This document shows positions 1-12,026 of a stretch of DNA of 64,000 bases, piece by piece. A model generated the notes under the pieces. The model made no database searches and had not been told where the DNA came from. It saw only the letters and a list, made by a program, of their open reading frames with translations. Position 1 is the first letter of the stretch, and the number at the start of each line of letters is the position of its first letter. A program made the position numbers and the translations under genes. This stretch comes from Dipteronia dyeriana (lineage: Eukaryota > Streptophyta > Magnoliopsida > Sapindales > Sapindaceae), in NCBI GenBank assembly GCA_032871835.1, contig CM065300.1:8947768-9011767 (forward strand), in the 5' to 3' direction.

Positions 1-1470
1 GGGAGAAAAGTTTCTTATATATATATATATAAGGGTCAATCTGCAACGCACTAGTGCATGGTTCACCCGAATATTGTTTGTATGAGATCGTACGTGGGTT
101 GCATGTAATTGTATATATATAATGTTATCGTATAAAAGTTATATGGGATCACGATAAAACATGATTAAATTTTAATATAATCTCATATATATGGATCGTT
201 GTAGATCATATATGAATTGATGTGATCACGCCGATAAAAATCATGATCACAATGAGTGCACCATGCATCGATGCACTATAGGGCAATCTTATATGGGATT
301 CCGATAGATATCGATAGTGTCTATATGGAATATAGAATAGCTCATGAAAAATGTATGAGATTTCCGTATGTACCTGATCGGTGTTGCCGTGTTGGATATA
401 TATATATATATATTTATTATCAGATGCGAAATCTATAGAAATTGGTTGGTAGTGTTATAAAACTGTACATGACATGTAACTCCTACACGAGAATTACATG
501 CAAGGCTGTGCACTTTAAAACTTATATATTATAAAATTATTAGTAAATCCTTGAACCGTTATTTTTCTATTAGTGTTTGACCAAGGGTGTGAGAGTAATC
601 GGTAGTGTGTAAGTGAAGGACGTCTTTAGATATGATAGGGTCCAATCAATTTAATGATATTAATAAAAATTGAGATTTAAATAATTGAGGTATAAAAGAG
701 TGAGGTCCCAAATAGATTAGACCTCAAAATAAGAAGAAGTTGATTTGATCATTTGGAAGCCTCAGCAAATGGCCGGGTTTACTCCCATTATGGACCGGCC
801 CTATGTACAACATGTACTTTGTACATCAGACAAAGACAAAGAAGTATCTACTAGTAAAAGACTTGATCATATAGGTAATAACTCATATCTTTATACTGAT
901 CTATCGGTATGTGTACCCAGCACAAAAGATGATGAAGACCTTCACTAAAGAAGTAGAGGGCCGAGAAAATTAAACAAAGATCAAGTCAACTTGGAAGTTA
1001 GCGGCTGCAGGTTGATGGTTAAATCAGTTACAAATGCTTAGGTGTCATTACCTCATTAATTTACATTCTTGATCATCAGACTTTCTATTAGAAATTGTTT
1101 GGAAGGTTGTTAGACTCAGAATTGAGCTAATTTAGTATATATTCATTATCACGTGTAATTGATTTCAGTTAGTTAGAATTTTCTGAAAAACAGAATGAAA
1201 AAAGAAACTCTTGAGCTCAAGAGTCCATTAATGGAGATTAACATATCTTATCTTCTTCTCTCACTCTCATAGTCATTTTATCATACACCACTAGTCACTT
1301 CTCTATATTCTCAACTCTGTTTCTCTGTTACCAGTTTTTCTTGAATTTTTCACAAAGGGTAGGGGCCGTCAGTATATAATAAACCATTGGTCATATAGCT
1401 TCTTAAAATTTCTAGCGCATAGGTGTTGGTTTTGACGTTTTGTGTAACATGCATAACTTTATTTTTATTT
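1..1470. other. AT-rich intergenic DNA, no gene seen
   Basis: Short AT dinucleotide runs (near 20-30 and 397-415) and a non-repetitive remainder. Open frames here are short, lack recognisable protein composition and have no splice or promoter context. I see no gene. Confidence 0.6.
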
Positions 1471-1474
1471 TTTT

Positions 1475-2000
1475 TTCAAGTCGTTAATAAATGAGAATAC
1501 AAGACGTGCACAAAGCATGATCTAGAATCAAAAAAATGCTGACCGAGAATGATAATACATATTAATTCTTTTCAAAAGGTAAATGTAAACAGGTTCTATT
1601 AAAAGAATGAAATGGTAGCTGTTAGTATATATGCTCTCATTGTATTTATAGCTGTTAGTAGAACCTGGAAATGCATAAGAAAATTCTTGGAGATTCTCTA
1701 AAGATGAAGTTTCCAAGGAGGCAAGGAAGAAAAACAAACTAATTACTCCGCAGTTGATCAAAATTGAAATAATTATGATTGCAAAAATTGCTTAATAAGT
1801 TTGCGTTTACTTCACTGATGGAATACTTTGACTCTATATTTAGAATCTTGTTTTATAAGGTCTCTCTCTATAGCTAAGAATGTTTTGATAACCTAGTTAC
1901 GTCAATTTCATCGTCTTTATTCAATTACCAATATGATTACATTTGTCTCTCAAAAGAAATTTCGTTCTACTCCTCTTTGAGTGTTTAATCTAATTCGTTA
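1475..2000. repeat. Duplicated non-coding block R1
   Basis: Three sub-blocks recur elsewhere in the window in recognisable form. The part around 1560-1640 recurs near 31970-32040, 55990-56100 and 56220-56340. The part around 1665-1730 recurs near 47490-47560. The part around 1825-2000 recurs near 48475-48660, and its beginning recurs near 54660. It is probably the edge of a duplicated segment belonging to the Ca2+-ATPase cluster. No coding potential was seen. Confidence 0.7.
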
Positions 2001-3286
2001 CTCGTACATGGTTGATGTATAGGATTGGATAAGATTAATTTTAGTCGCATCTTTCATATTTATTGTTTGCATATGATAAAGATTATTTAATCTCATACAA
2101 GCAACTTATCTCATCAATATGAGATTAATTAGTCTCACAATAAATGGTGGGACTAATATTAATCCTACCACTCTATACTTTTATTTATTTATTTGTTTTT
2201 TTTTTTTACATGAACATAATATAAATATATATATTAATAATGAATAAAAATTTTATTTTAAACATTTTAAAAGTAATAATTTTCAATTTTAACAAATAAA
2301 AAAATATTATTTTAACTAATCTACTTCTATGCAACTATTTTATCCTCGTTTGTGAGAAGAAAGGTTTCAGTATCTCAAGTTTAAGACACGAGGTGGCACG
2401 TCTGCCCAATATATTGTTGACACATCATTATATTTCAAAAATTCCAACATTATCATTTCCATATAATAAAAAATTAACAAGTCAGATTTTACGACTCATG
2501 TCTTCTTCCTTTCATTGCTTCACTGCAACTAATCCTTTTTTTTTTCAGGCTTTTTTAACTATCTCAAAAGTAAAATTCATTCAATTAACCTAACACGAGC
2601 TATTTCATATGTTCAAAAGTGAATTCATTCGACACATATGGACATGACGCAACCAGAAAAAGAAAAGGAAAAAGAAAAATTCAAAAGAATCGAAATCTTG
2701 ATATCTTTATTTGCTTGTTTCACATAAAGATATCTTTATTTGCTTGTTTCACGCACCAAATCAATGGTATCGGTGTCGGCGTCAGAGTTATCCATCGCAG
2801 AATCTTGTTTTAATGGTTTTGAAATTATGAATTGTATTACGTTGTTGTTTGGAGACCCAATTCTCATATGCTCAGTGATATTTGTGAGAACCAATTTTCA
2901 TAATCATTGGGATTGGAAGAAGAGAAAGGATTGAGTTTATGAAGTTTGGAAAGATGGGTCTGTGTTTAACCGATAAAAAAAAATTAACAAAACAACTGTA
3001 GCAGTGATGATTGAAAGAAGATACGGGTTTTTTTTTACAAGAATAGATTTGATTTGATTTTAGACATCTTTACCGCCCAAACTTTCTTTTAAATGATAAG
3101 TATGTAGATGATCCAATAAGTCAAATGTGCCGTACAAGTAATTAATTAATTTTGATAAAATAACAAAAATGTATTGGGATGTTGTGAAGCACACCAACGT
3201 GATCCAAAACAATGTCACCTGATATTTATTAAATTGACCATTATTTGAAAGATAAATAAATTAAATAAATTAAATTTAGGAAATTG
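2001..3286. other. AT-rich intergenic DNA
   Basis: Contains poly-T and poly-A tracts and a short direct repeat at about 2695-2755 (two copies of a segment reading 'tatctttatttgcttgtttcac'-like, about 28 bp apart). No gene or delimitable element was recognised. Confidence 0.5.
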
Positions 3287-3451
3287 TTTTGGTACTGACC
3301 GGTCAGTACCCAGCCATAGACCAACCAATAGTTGGTTGCCAAGTAACTCAAAACAAGGAAAAAATGATAAAAAGTAAAAGAGTTTTTACCACATGACAAC
3401 ATCCTATTGGGGAGTCAGTATAACTGGGTATGACCGGTCATCGGTAGTTTT
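3287..3451. mobile_element. Small palindromic MITE-like element
   Basis: Imperfect terminal inverted repeats of about 28 bp face each other around a 110-bp interior. The left arm holds a perfect 20-bp palindrome at 3291-3310, GGTACTGACCGGTCAGTACC. The right arm at about 3424-3451 carries the matching TGACCGGTCA core. No coding capacity. Family not identified and no clear TSD. Confidence 0.5.
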
Positions 3452-4136
3452 AGATTATAATAATAATAAAAAAAATTCTCCTTTCATCGTTTTCCTTGAT
3501 TTTCTCAGCATCCGAACAAATTCTCCATAGAAATAAAACATAAATATTCCTCATAAAAACAAAACAGAAGAAAACATATGATTATATGACCTTCCCCTCT
3601 AAACAATCTTATCATTCCTTCCTCAGCCAGCTGTAATTCCCTATTCTCTCAACCTCATGAGTTATCACCCAATTCCTAAACTTTTTTCAACTCCTTCAAC
3701 AACAAATCTGCATACATATCTTAGTACCCACTTAATCCTTTTAATATCTCACTAATTCCCACAATTACCTTAGTTGTTGTTATTAATAGTAGTAGCAGTA
3801 TTTTCTTAATTGATTTCTATCTCTACCTCACATCGAAACATTTCAGTAAAAATAATAAGAAAAAAAATTGAACCCCGAGAGAGTGAAACAAAAAACATTT
3901 TTTTTTTATTTTTACAAATCATGTAGTTTTAGATTATGCTAAAAAATTAAAAGAAAAAAATAGGTGGGTGTTTTAATAAGGGAAGGCCTCCATGAGCCAT
4001 GAGGGAGAAGGCATGACAGAGCTCTTCGGGTGGGAGCAATGTTGTTCTCGTTCTTCAAGTCTTAAACAGTTAAACTGAGGAGGTGGGAATTATTTGTTAA
4101 AGTTGAAAGCAAGAGAATCAAAAGCATATGTAGGAT
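3452..4136. other. AT-rich intergenic DNA
   Basis: Homopolymer-rich sequence left of the shared 3' flank of copy 1. Nothing recognised. Confidence 0.5.
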
Positions 4137-4460
4137 GATCAGGTACTACTCTTGCCGGTAGAAATTTCTGATCTTTTTAACTTGCTTATTTAAGAAATTT
4201 AATGACTTTGCAAAATAGCAACTTAGTTGTAACTTGCATTGTTGCAAATACAAAGAAGAAGGCAAATATCTTAACTGTAAATACTTGTATGCCAATGCTA
4301 CATAATGACCAGGTTGAAATTTGACTGCTTTATCATTTCTTTTTGCTGGTTCAATTTGTATCCAAATAAAACTTGTGCTATTTGCAATCTCTAGGCCAAG
4401 GTGAGACCACCCAAACAATTAAATAGAATAGAAAAGAAAAGACACTTAAAATGCCAACAG
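4137..4460 (-). repeat. Duplicated 3' flank of Ca2+-ATPase copy 1
   Basis: This stretch aligns, with small indels, to 22349-22680 and 39917-40240, always at the same position 3' of an ATPase copy. It probably contains the 3' UTR or terminator region. In copies 2 and 3 the homology extends about 160-200 bp further left (22190 and 39720), so the duplication boundary differs in copy 1. Confidence 0.75.
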
Positions 4461-4615
4461 CCTCTATCATTAACTATAATATAAAAAGAAACAGATAATA
4501 TTATGTAAATACATTATACTATACGAGCATATAATCATAAAATTAGAATACTACAGAGTGACTGAAAACTCATAGAATTTGTAATGAATAAATTGATTAC
4601 CTGTATGCCGAGGTC

Positions 4616-7600
4616 CTACTTTTTCCACTTGAGATAGCTGAAAAAAGGTTTATCTGGAACAGGTATGCACTTGACAACCCAACCGATTGGCCAAGAAGCA
4701 GCTGCAAATCCGATGCACACACCCCATTGTCCCAAGTTCAGCCTTTCTGTATCTGCAAACTTCTTCAGAAACTCCACCATCACCACTTGAAGAACAATGG
4801 TTATCCCAATAATCCCCAAAAATAACCGATTCTTATGGATTCCCTCAAATACATTTTTCTTTTCAAGCTTCCTTGCATTGAATTCGTTGAAGACTTGGCA
4901 AAGCACAAACGTGTTGAAAATCAAGGTGTCCTTTACCTTCTCACTGATACCAAAGATGGATTCACCTCTGAATTGTAAGGTCAAGAGGATAGCTATCTGA
5001 TACATAGCTTGCGCCAGAAGATTCCTCCACATAATGTTGGTGATAAGTGGTGCAGTACGACCCACTGGTGGTTTGTCCATGAGCTCCTTGGTGGGCTGCT
5101 CTGTAGCGAGAGCCAGAGCACCTAATGTATCCATGATAAGGTTCACCCACAATAACTGGACTGCAGTTAAAGGGACTTCACCAGCAGAAACTGCAGCAAC
5201 AAAGTTGATCACGAGAGCAGCAACATTTACCGTAAGCTGAAACTGAATGAATTTCTGGATGTTGGTATAGACACATCTTCCCCATCTGAGGACTGTGGCT
5301 ACTGAAGAAAAATTGTCATCCAAGATGACAATATCCGAGCTTTCCTTTGCCACTTCAGTGCCTTGAATTCCCATAGATAGTCCTATATCAGCCTCTTTCA
5401 AAGCCGGTGCATCATTTGTGCCATCACCAGTGACTGCAACTACATGTCCTTTCAGTTTCAAGCACTGTACCATGAGCAGTTTGTCAAAAGGGGAGGATCT
5501 TGCCATCACACATATTTTGTCAACCTTGTCCATTCTCTCTTCATGTGTGTAGTTTCTGAATTGCTCTCCCTCTACCACTGCACCACTAGAAAAGTCCTGA
5601 TTGGGCTTGAGTATTCCACATTCAGTGGCTATGGCTTTTGCAGTGAAAACATTATCGCCAGTGATCATCTTGACGTTGACTCCAGCATGTTGGCAATCTT
5701 CCACTGCTTTCTTTGCCCCTGGACGACACGGGTCCTTGATGCCCACCAGTCCTAATAGGCTCAAATTATCTTCATCTAGCTTTTTCAGATCGTCCACATC
5801 ATCATTCTCTTCTTCGGAAACTTGTTTATGTGCAAAAGCGATACATCGAAGGCTGCTAACTGCCATACCTTGTATAATTTGCTCAAATTTCTCCCTTTCA
5901 CCGTCATCCAGTTGTTTCTTCATTCCAGAAGCATCATAGTAACTGGAACACAATGCTAGAATCATCTCTGCCGCTCCTTTCCAGTGCACGTGGATTGTGT
6001 TGTCTGCATTCTTCCTCATCAAAACCCCACTCTGCTTCTTTTGTGAATTGAAGGCTTCAACTTTGAGAAGGATACAGCTCTGCTTCAATTCCTCCATATT
6101 CATGTTCAGTTCCTGCACAGCCCAAGACAGAATAGCCTTTTCGGTGGGACTGCCTGAGAACTCGTATTCTGATCCTGAACTTGTCTTGTAGACACTACCA
6201 GTGGTATTCAGAGAAACTCCTTGTTGGATCAATTCAACAATCCCTGGAGAAATTGAAGAGGCAGCACCCTCTATAATAGGTTCTTTTCCATGCCAAAACT
6301 TGGTCACCTTCATCTGGTTCAGAGTGAGAGTGCCTGTTTTATCGGTACAAATAGTTGTTGCAGACCCCATCGTCTCACAGGCTGAGAGCTTTCTCACCAT
6401 AGCGTGATCACCCATCATTTTCTTCATGGAGTAGGCAAGAGTAAGAGTAACAGCTAATGGAAGACCTTCTGGTATGGCAACCACAATAATTGTAACTGCA
6501 GCAGCCACAATCCGCACAACAGCATTCACTATATTGTCGGACTTTGTCTTGCTTCCATTATATTCCCGGTTTCCATTCTCGTCTGTTGTATTTCCTGTGA
6601 AATAGCGAACCAACAAGACTACAAGAACTAAGAAAGCAACTGCCAAACCAACCTTGCCTATTGATGAAGTTAGTTTGTTGAGCCGTGCTTGTAAAGGTGT
6701 TTCTTCGCTGGTGTCACGACTGATTTGGCTCATCATTTGGCCCCATGTTGTGTTCATGCCTACGGATGTGGCAAGCATACAGGCATAGCCATCAACCACC
6801 TTGGTACCAGAGAACAAGAATGGATTCTGGCTCCTGTTTACTTCCACATGATCGCTCTCCCCCGTCATGCTGGATTCGTCCACTTGTAACGAATGGCCTT
6901 CTAGTAACAATCCATCAGCAGGAATTTGATCTCCAATTTTCAAGCATATAACATCGCCAACAACAATTTCAAATATTGAAATTTTTTGGCGCCTGCCTTT
7001 TCTAATGACCTCAAGTTGGATATTATTGCTGACTTTCGATAATTTATCGAACTGTCTGTTTTGCCTGTAGTTACTTACAGCCGAAACAGCAATGACAAGA
7101 AAGACGGCAACGAATATGCTCCCACCGTCATACCAGCCATCCTTGGGGCCATGTTCTTTGATGCCAAAACCTAGTGACAGTGCTGCACAGCCTAAAAGAA
7201 TCAAAATGGTTAGATCTTTAAAAGCCTCCACAACAAAGTGAAAGAAGCTCTTTGTTGGCGGTTTCTTATATGTGTTTGAACCAAATGCTTCTTGTCTACT
7301 GGCCACGTCTTCTTGACTACCAATTATTCCACCATTGATATCAGTTTCAAGAGCAGAAACCACGCCATGAATGCCACCAAATTTTCGGAGATGGTTTAGA
7401 TTTTTCTCATTGAGAATCTCATTAAGACTTGTCTGATCAATCTTGAATGATTTATTTTCTGCAGGAGGTTCGAGATTGATAACCGTACAAGAAGGAGAGC
7501 GTGAAACCTTTTTGTAATTATTTGTGGCTGCTTTTGTTTTGGCCAGAGACAGCAGAGCTCTGGAACAGTAGATTTTAGCGAAAGCAGAGTGCCACCTTTT

Positions 7601-7675
7601 GATGGATTTGCTAAGGGTGGCAGGAACATCAAGTGGAAACTCAATACAAACATTTGCATTGAGAATACTAGCCAT
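4616..7675 (-). CDS. ACA12: P2B-type autoinhibited Ca2+-ATPase, ACA12/ACA13-like, copy 1
   Basis: An intronless gene of 1019 residues, full length for the family. It couples ATP hydrolysis to Ca2+ export from the cytosol, most likely at the plasma membrane. Visible: a basic-amphipathic N-terminal segment with Trp28 (about 27-48) where this family has its calmodulin/autoinhibitory region; membrane segments at about 152-171, 185-201, 341-358 and 384-405; TGES 271-274 (actuator domain); IPEGLP 401-406; DKTGTLT 445-451 with phosphorylated Asp445; KGAAE 566-570 (nucleotide binding); MITGDN 670-675; GDGTNDAP 750-757; then about six C-terminal membrane segments. The start at 7675 has a good context and is homologous in all three copies. 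Intron-poor structure and sequence match the ACA12/ACA13 branch, which is distinct from the multi-intron ACA1/2/4/8/10 types. Arabidopsis ACA12 has been described as poorly calmodulin-regulated; whether that holds here is inference. ACA12 versus ACA13 cannot be decided from this window. Confidence 0.97.
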   Translation of the reverse strand: MASILNANVCIEFPLDVPATLSKSIKRWHSAFAKIYCSRALLSLAKTKAATNNYKKVSRSPSCTVINLEPPAENKSFKIDQTSLNEILNEKNLNHLRKFGGIHGVVSALETDINGGIIGSQEDVASRQEAFGSNTYKKPPTKSFFHFVVEAFKDLTILILLGCAALSLGFGIKEHGPKDGWYDGGSIFVAVFLVIAVSAVSNYRQNRQFDKLSKVSNNIQLEVIRKGRRQKISIFEIVVGDVICLKIGDQIPADGLLLEGHSLQVDESSMTGESDHVEVNRSQNPFLFSGTKVVDGYACMLATSVGMNTTWGQMMSQISRDTSEETPLQARLNKLTSSIGKVGLAVAFLVLVVLLVRYFTGNTTDENGNREYNGSKTKSDNIVNAVVRIVAAAVTIIVVAIPEGLPLAVTLTLAYSMKKMMGDHAMVRKLSACETMGSATTICTDKTGTLTLNQMKVTKFWHGKEPIIEGAASSISPGIVELIQQGVSLNTTGSVYKTSSGSEYEFSGSPTEKAILSWAVQELNMNMEELKQSCILLKVEAFNSQKKQSGVLMRKNADNTIHVHWKGAAEMILALCSSYYDASGMKKQLDDGEREKFEQIIQGMAVSSLRCIAFAHKQVSEEENDDVDDLKKLDEDNLSLLGLVGIKDPCRPGAKKAVEDCQHAGVNVKMITGDNVFTAKAIATECGILKPNQDFSSGAVVEGEQFRNYTHEERMDKVDKICVMARSSPFDKLLMVQCLKLKGHVVAVTGDGTNDAPALKEADIGLSMGIQGTEVAKESSDIVILDDNFSSVATVLRWGRCVYTNIQKFIQFQLTVNVAALVINFVAAVSAGEVPLTAVQLLWVNLIMDTLGALALATEQPTKELMDKPPVGRTAPLITNIMWRNLLAQAMYQIAILLTLQFRGESIFGISEKVKDTLIFNTFVLCQVFNEFNARKLEKKNVFEGIHKNRLFLGIIGITIVLQVVMVEFLKKFADTERLNLGQWGVCIGFAAASWPIGWVVKCIPVPDKPFFSYLKWKK

Positions 7676-7686
7676 ACCAGTGCTTC

Positions 7687-7785
7687 CTAAGAACCAAACA
7701 CAAACTCAATAAAGATAAAGCAAATTTAGATTTTTAAAAAGTTAAGAAGTGCAAACTTTAGAAATAAATATTCGACAATATATAC
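7687..7785 (-). other. Putative 5'-UTR intron of copy 1
   Basis: Reading the minus strand, a donor AAG|GTATATATTG at 7785 and an acceptor TTCTTAG at 7687 delimit a 99-bp AT-rich intron ending 11 bp before the ATG. A second possible upstream donor (CAG|GTATATTG near 7880) could pair with AG sites near 7809-7818. Predicted from sequence only. Confidence 0.5.
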
Positions 7786-7952
7786 CTTGGTAGATTTTTG
7801 GAACAACTGAACAGTTCTTAAAAAAATAAAATAAAATAAAATACAAGTGAGCAATAATGAATCAACAATATGTCAATATACCTGGTATGCAGTATTGCTA
7901 AACGACCAGAAATCAAGAATTGAGATTTGTGAGAACTTCAGGCTTCCTTCGA

Positions 7953-7959
7953 TTATATA
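7953..7959 (-). promoter_or_regulatory. TATA box of copy 1
   Basis: TATATAA on the minus strand. It aligns with TATA boxes at the corresponding place in copies 2 and 3, each followed about 20-30 bp downstream by a conserved GTTCTCA-type segment that probably holds the transcription start. The predicted 5' UTR is about 250 nt before splicing. Confidence 0.65.
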
Positions 7960-8103
7960 AGTGAAAGTCGGCTGTTGCCTGTCCGTGAAAAAAATATATG
8001 ACGCCGTTCATTCGTATTGGATGAGTTCATTACTCGGATTCGAGGAAGTTGCTGAGTATAATTATAAATTTGCAGGGTGTTGCTTGAGAAATTGATTTTG
8101 TTG

Positions 8104-8195
8104 ACGCGTTGAACACGTGAAGTTAAAAAATACGCGGCAAATATTCCAAGCTGTGAGACCGAGGGCATTTCCATTTACTTAATTAGCCCCACGTG
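8104..8195 (-). promoter_or_regulatory. Paired CGCG boxes and two G-boxes upstream of copy 1
   Basis: ACGCGT at 8104-8109 and ACGCGG at 8132-8137 match the vCGCGb site bound by CAMTA calmodulin-binding transcription activators. CACGTG G-boxes lie at 8114-8119 and 8190-8195. The paired CGCG arrangement recurs upstream of copy 2, which argues against chance. Occupancy is inferred. Confidence 0.5.
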
Positions 8196-8298
8196 TACCC
8201 AATTTGAAAAAATCATTAATGGGATAATTTCTTTAAGGTCCAGTATGACATTGCTTTCCCAGCTGTTTTTAGGATTAAAAGTTATTCTGGACCTAAGA

Positions 8299-10963
8299 CA
8301 GGGTGTTTGGTAAAATCGTGGGGAAGTGCTTTTGGTCACTTTTAACTTCTCCCAACCGAGTTTTTGAGAAGTTACAAATACATGCTTTTGGATTTTGACT
8401 TCTGCTTTTAGAAAACGTGCTACAGTAATATTAAATGAAATTATACTAACTTTCCAACTTTATCCTTACCTTTAACGAAATTTAATAAAAAAAATTGGGC
8501 TTATATTTCTGTACAAAAAAAATGTTGCCATAAATATATAAAAAAATTGGGATAATTAATTCAATAAAGTAGAATAAAAATGAAATAAAAAAATTAAGTA
8601 GAATAAAATATATAAATAAATAAAGGGATATTAAGATTTTAGTCCCTCTAGTTAGCGTTAATCTGGGTTTGATCCACTAGTTTTTTAAATTACTAACTTT
8701 AGTCTTTTCGTTAGATTTTCTGTTAAATAAGACAGAATTCTATATAAAGACCATTTTACCCCTATTTTTGTCTCATATGAAAGGCAGTTTAGTAATTTTA
8801 TATTTAATTAAACAAAAACTGAAAAACTAAAAACTAAAAAATATATATATAAAAATATTATTATTAAATGCCAAAAAACAAATTAAATAGTAAATAATTA
8901 TTATTGTTAGAACATCTCAATTCTGGATTTGGGAAAAAGTAGGGATTTCCTATCTTTATCATTTAATTCAAAGAACAAAAAATACCAAAATCAAAAATTT
9001 TAAAATTCAACTATTCTTTATCATCAACACCAATGAATCCAATCCAGAACTTCCACCATCATCACCAAACTTAGAACCCAGGTTCATGACATAAAAACAC
9101 AACCATCACCACCATACCAACTGATTCAACATTTTTTTTCCACACCCACAAACATCCGAAAATCAGATCAATTAAACATTTAATGTTAGATATTCAAAAT
9201 AAACAGATTAAATCAGCATCGACCATCAACCATCTTCATCATCATCAAAAATAGCCTTCAACCTCAACGTCTTCATTTTCATCATCATAAAAAACAACCT
9301 TTAACCCAGAAAAAAGAAAAAAAAAATTACAGCCTTCAACCATCGTCTTCATCAACCTTCAACCTTCAACCTTCAACCTTCTCCACCACCATCATTAATA
9401 ACCTTCAACATCTCTCACACACCAGTTACCACCACGTCTTTCTCTCACTCTCTCCCACGACGGCCCATTTCACACTTTCACGCACACACCACCATCTCTC
9501 TCTCACACAGCTAGGTTCAAACTCGATCTGGGTTCGAGTTAAAATCGACCACCAACCCCAAATTGCCACCGATCGAAACCCAAATCCAAATCACAGTCAA
9601 CATCTTCTCTTCTTGCCGCTGATAACCTTTTCTCCACCAACCACATTCAACATCAATCACACCCGTCGACCGAATTAAACCCACACCAAACGAGGATCAG
9701 CGGGCAGCCGAATCAAACCACAATCGCAGCCCAATCAACCTGTACGACCATATCGTGTTCTTGCCCAGATCGTGTTCGCGAGTGATGGTTTATAGAGATG
9801 GTGATTCACAAGAGATGGTTTAGAGAGAGAGACGCGAGAGAGAAACTGGGTTTGGTGAGAGAGATTCATAGATTGTTTTTGAGTGGTGGTGTTAATTGTT
9901 TGGGTTTGGCGAAGAGAATCGAGGACAGAGAAGAAGTTATAGGGTTTGTGTGAACAATGATGATGATGATGATGATCTGGGACGAATGGGTATGATGGTG
10001 GTAGTGATCTGATAGAGTTAGGTTTAATTTTTTTATTTATTTTTTAGTTTAAATATCCATCTGCGATGCTCGATTGTTGATCTGATATGGGTTGTTTAAA
10101 AAAAAGAATTGATTGAATGATTTTTTTTTAAATCTGTGTAAAATTTTGATTGAAGATGAAGAAGAGAGTATTTATTGGATTTTGGTGAATTTATAATTTT
10201 GAAAAGTTTTATGGTTAGTGTCTAATTTTTATTCTGTAAGATTTATAATTATTTAAATTTATCAAGGGCATTTATGTCTTTTCATAATAGAAATTTTTAT
10301 GTAATATTTTTATAATAATAATTATTATTATTTAATTTAATATTATTTATTTGTTTTTAAAAATTAATTAACAAATTACAATTATACCCTTCTTTCAGAC
10401 GGTTTCTAGAAGCTTTTGCTAGATTTCCCATAATACCCATGTTGACCTAACGGAAGTCAACGAAAAACTAACGGAATTGGACGGTAGGGACTGGAATAGG
10501 TATTGTCAGAGAATTAGTGGACTAAAGTTAGTAATTTAACAAACTATTGGATTAAATCTAGATTAACGCTAACTAGAGGGACTGAAATCTTAATATCCCA
10601 TAAATAAATGGAGCTAATTAATTAAATAAAGTATAATAAAAAATGGGGCTAATTAATTCAATACAATACCATAATTATATAACACTTAACACTTAACACT
10701 AAACACAAATAAACAAGAAAAATGTAAAGTATAGTACATTAGTACCATTTAGATGTCTATATCTTTTTAGTAATTTTACATACTCACAACACTTTTTATT
10801 TCAGTTTACCAAACACATTGAAATTGCTTTTAGTTCTCACAGCACTTTTGAAAATCAGTTTACCAAACACTCAACTGATTCTTTCCACAACAATTTCAAA
10901 AGTAATTTCCCCCACAATAATTTCAAAAACACTTATCCCCACAGCACAACAATACCAAACTAG
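8299..10963. mobile_element. hAT-like non-autonomous element, split by a MULE
   Basis: The left end CAGGGTGTTTGG at 8299 and the right end CCAAACTAG at 10963 form related terminal inverted repeats. Similarity continues inward (left GTGGGGAAGTGCTTTT; right, reversed, GTGGGGATAAGTGTTTTT). The flanks give an 8-bp TSD with one mismatch, acctaaga at 8291-8298 and atctaaga at 10964-10971, as expected for hAT. Without the nested insertion the element is about 690 bp and has no transposase. Confidence 0.65.
8625..10599. mobile_element. Mutator-like (MULE) non-autonomous element
   Basis: Terminal inverted repeats of about 80 bp, roughly 90% matching by eye, start GGGATATTAAGATTT at both ends. The element is flanked by the identical 9-bp TSD ataaataaa (8616-8624 and 10600-10608), the MULE hallmark, though the TSD is low-complexity. 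The interior (about 9000-9900) is C/A-rich and resembles plant gene 5' regions: CATCACCA-like runs, CTCTCT tracts, then G-rich purine sequence. This could be captured host sequence, but no open reading frame survives. The same TIR family flanks 32063-36902. Confidence 0.75.
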
Positions 10964-10971
10964 ATCTAAGA

Positions 10972-11990
10972 CTAGTGAGTCCCTCTCAATAAAATTATAC
11001 TCTTTATCTTGATTACATATTATTAAACTATAATTTAGTGTAATTTAATTGTACGATTTGGATAACCGATAATGAGACCGTCCCATCCAAAATTTGTTTA
11101 TACCCACACCACACACCAACTGAGTTGTTCATTGGACATCTAAAATCCTGACGCATCATAAATTTTTATTAAATATAATATTTAAAAGGTTTTCTCTTTC
11201 CTCTCATTAACTTTGTAAAATAATATTTTGAATTCAGTTGTTAAATTTTAAGTGCAAAATCAACTTATTTAATGATTTTGATATAAATAAATATATTTGG
11301 TAAAACATTTATTTGATAATCTTAGTGAATTTATCAGCAACATTAAGAAGCTTCTGAGTGATAATTTTTCCTAAGTGATTATGAAATTATCCAATTTCAA
11401 ATGGCCAACTCCTTATCATTAATTTTGATATAAAGACTCCTATATCCCAACTTTAATTACATATAAATCTATTTTCCAGTACAACTAACATTAATTATTT
11501 TAATATCAGTTGAGATTGACATAATGGTATGTCTATCATATTTACACAAGTTTATCAATTCGAATCTTTTTCCCTCCTCAAATCTCAAATTATTATAATA
11601 TTACTATATATAAAAAACATTAGAAGGTTTCTCCATACAATCCATAAATTATTTATTTACACTCCAATTAAATTTCTTTTTATTAATGATAATTTTAACC
11701 TGAATTAAAATTACTAAACAAGACAAAAAATTGTAAAGACACTCCAAACAATTAATTTATTAAAAAATAAATTATCTCTCCTAAATCATTAGATTAAATA
11801 GTATTATTAATTTCTTTATCCTAATTTTGTTATTACCATATTAAACATTCTATCATAATTACTTTCTCTCTCAATTTTTTTTTTTTAAATCTTATCTCCA
11901 TACTTTCTCAATCAATCTACTAATTTATTTTTAAAATGGGGGTGTCTTTAGAATAAGAGTGTTGAGGGTGCGTTTGGTACGTTGGACGGG
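10972..11990. other. AT-rich DNA with a possible truncated transposon end
   Basis: No gene. At about 11970-12012 a segment beginning GGGTGCGTTTGGTACG is followed by GGGAC pentamers, a layout common at plant DNA-transposon ends. It stops abruptly where copia pol sequence begins. Confidence 0.4.
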
Positions 11991-12026
11991 ACGGGACGGG
12001 ACAGGGCGGGACAACTTTCAGATATG

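Noticed and set aside
4797..6951. Plus-strand frames inside ATPase copy 1, repeated in copies 2 and 3
   Set aside because: Antisense shadows of the ATPase gene. Their conservation simply follows from gene duplication and conversion.
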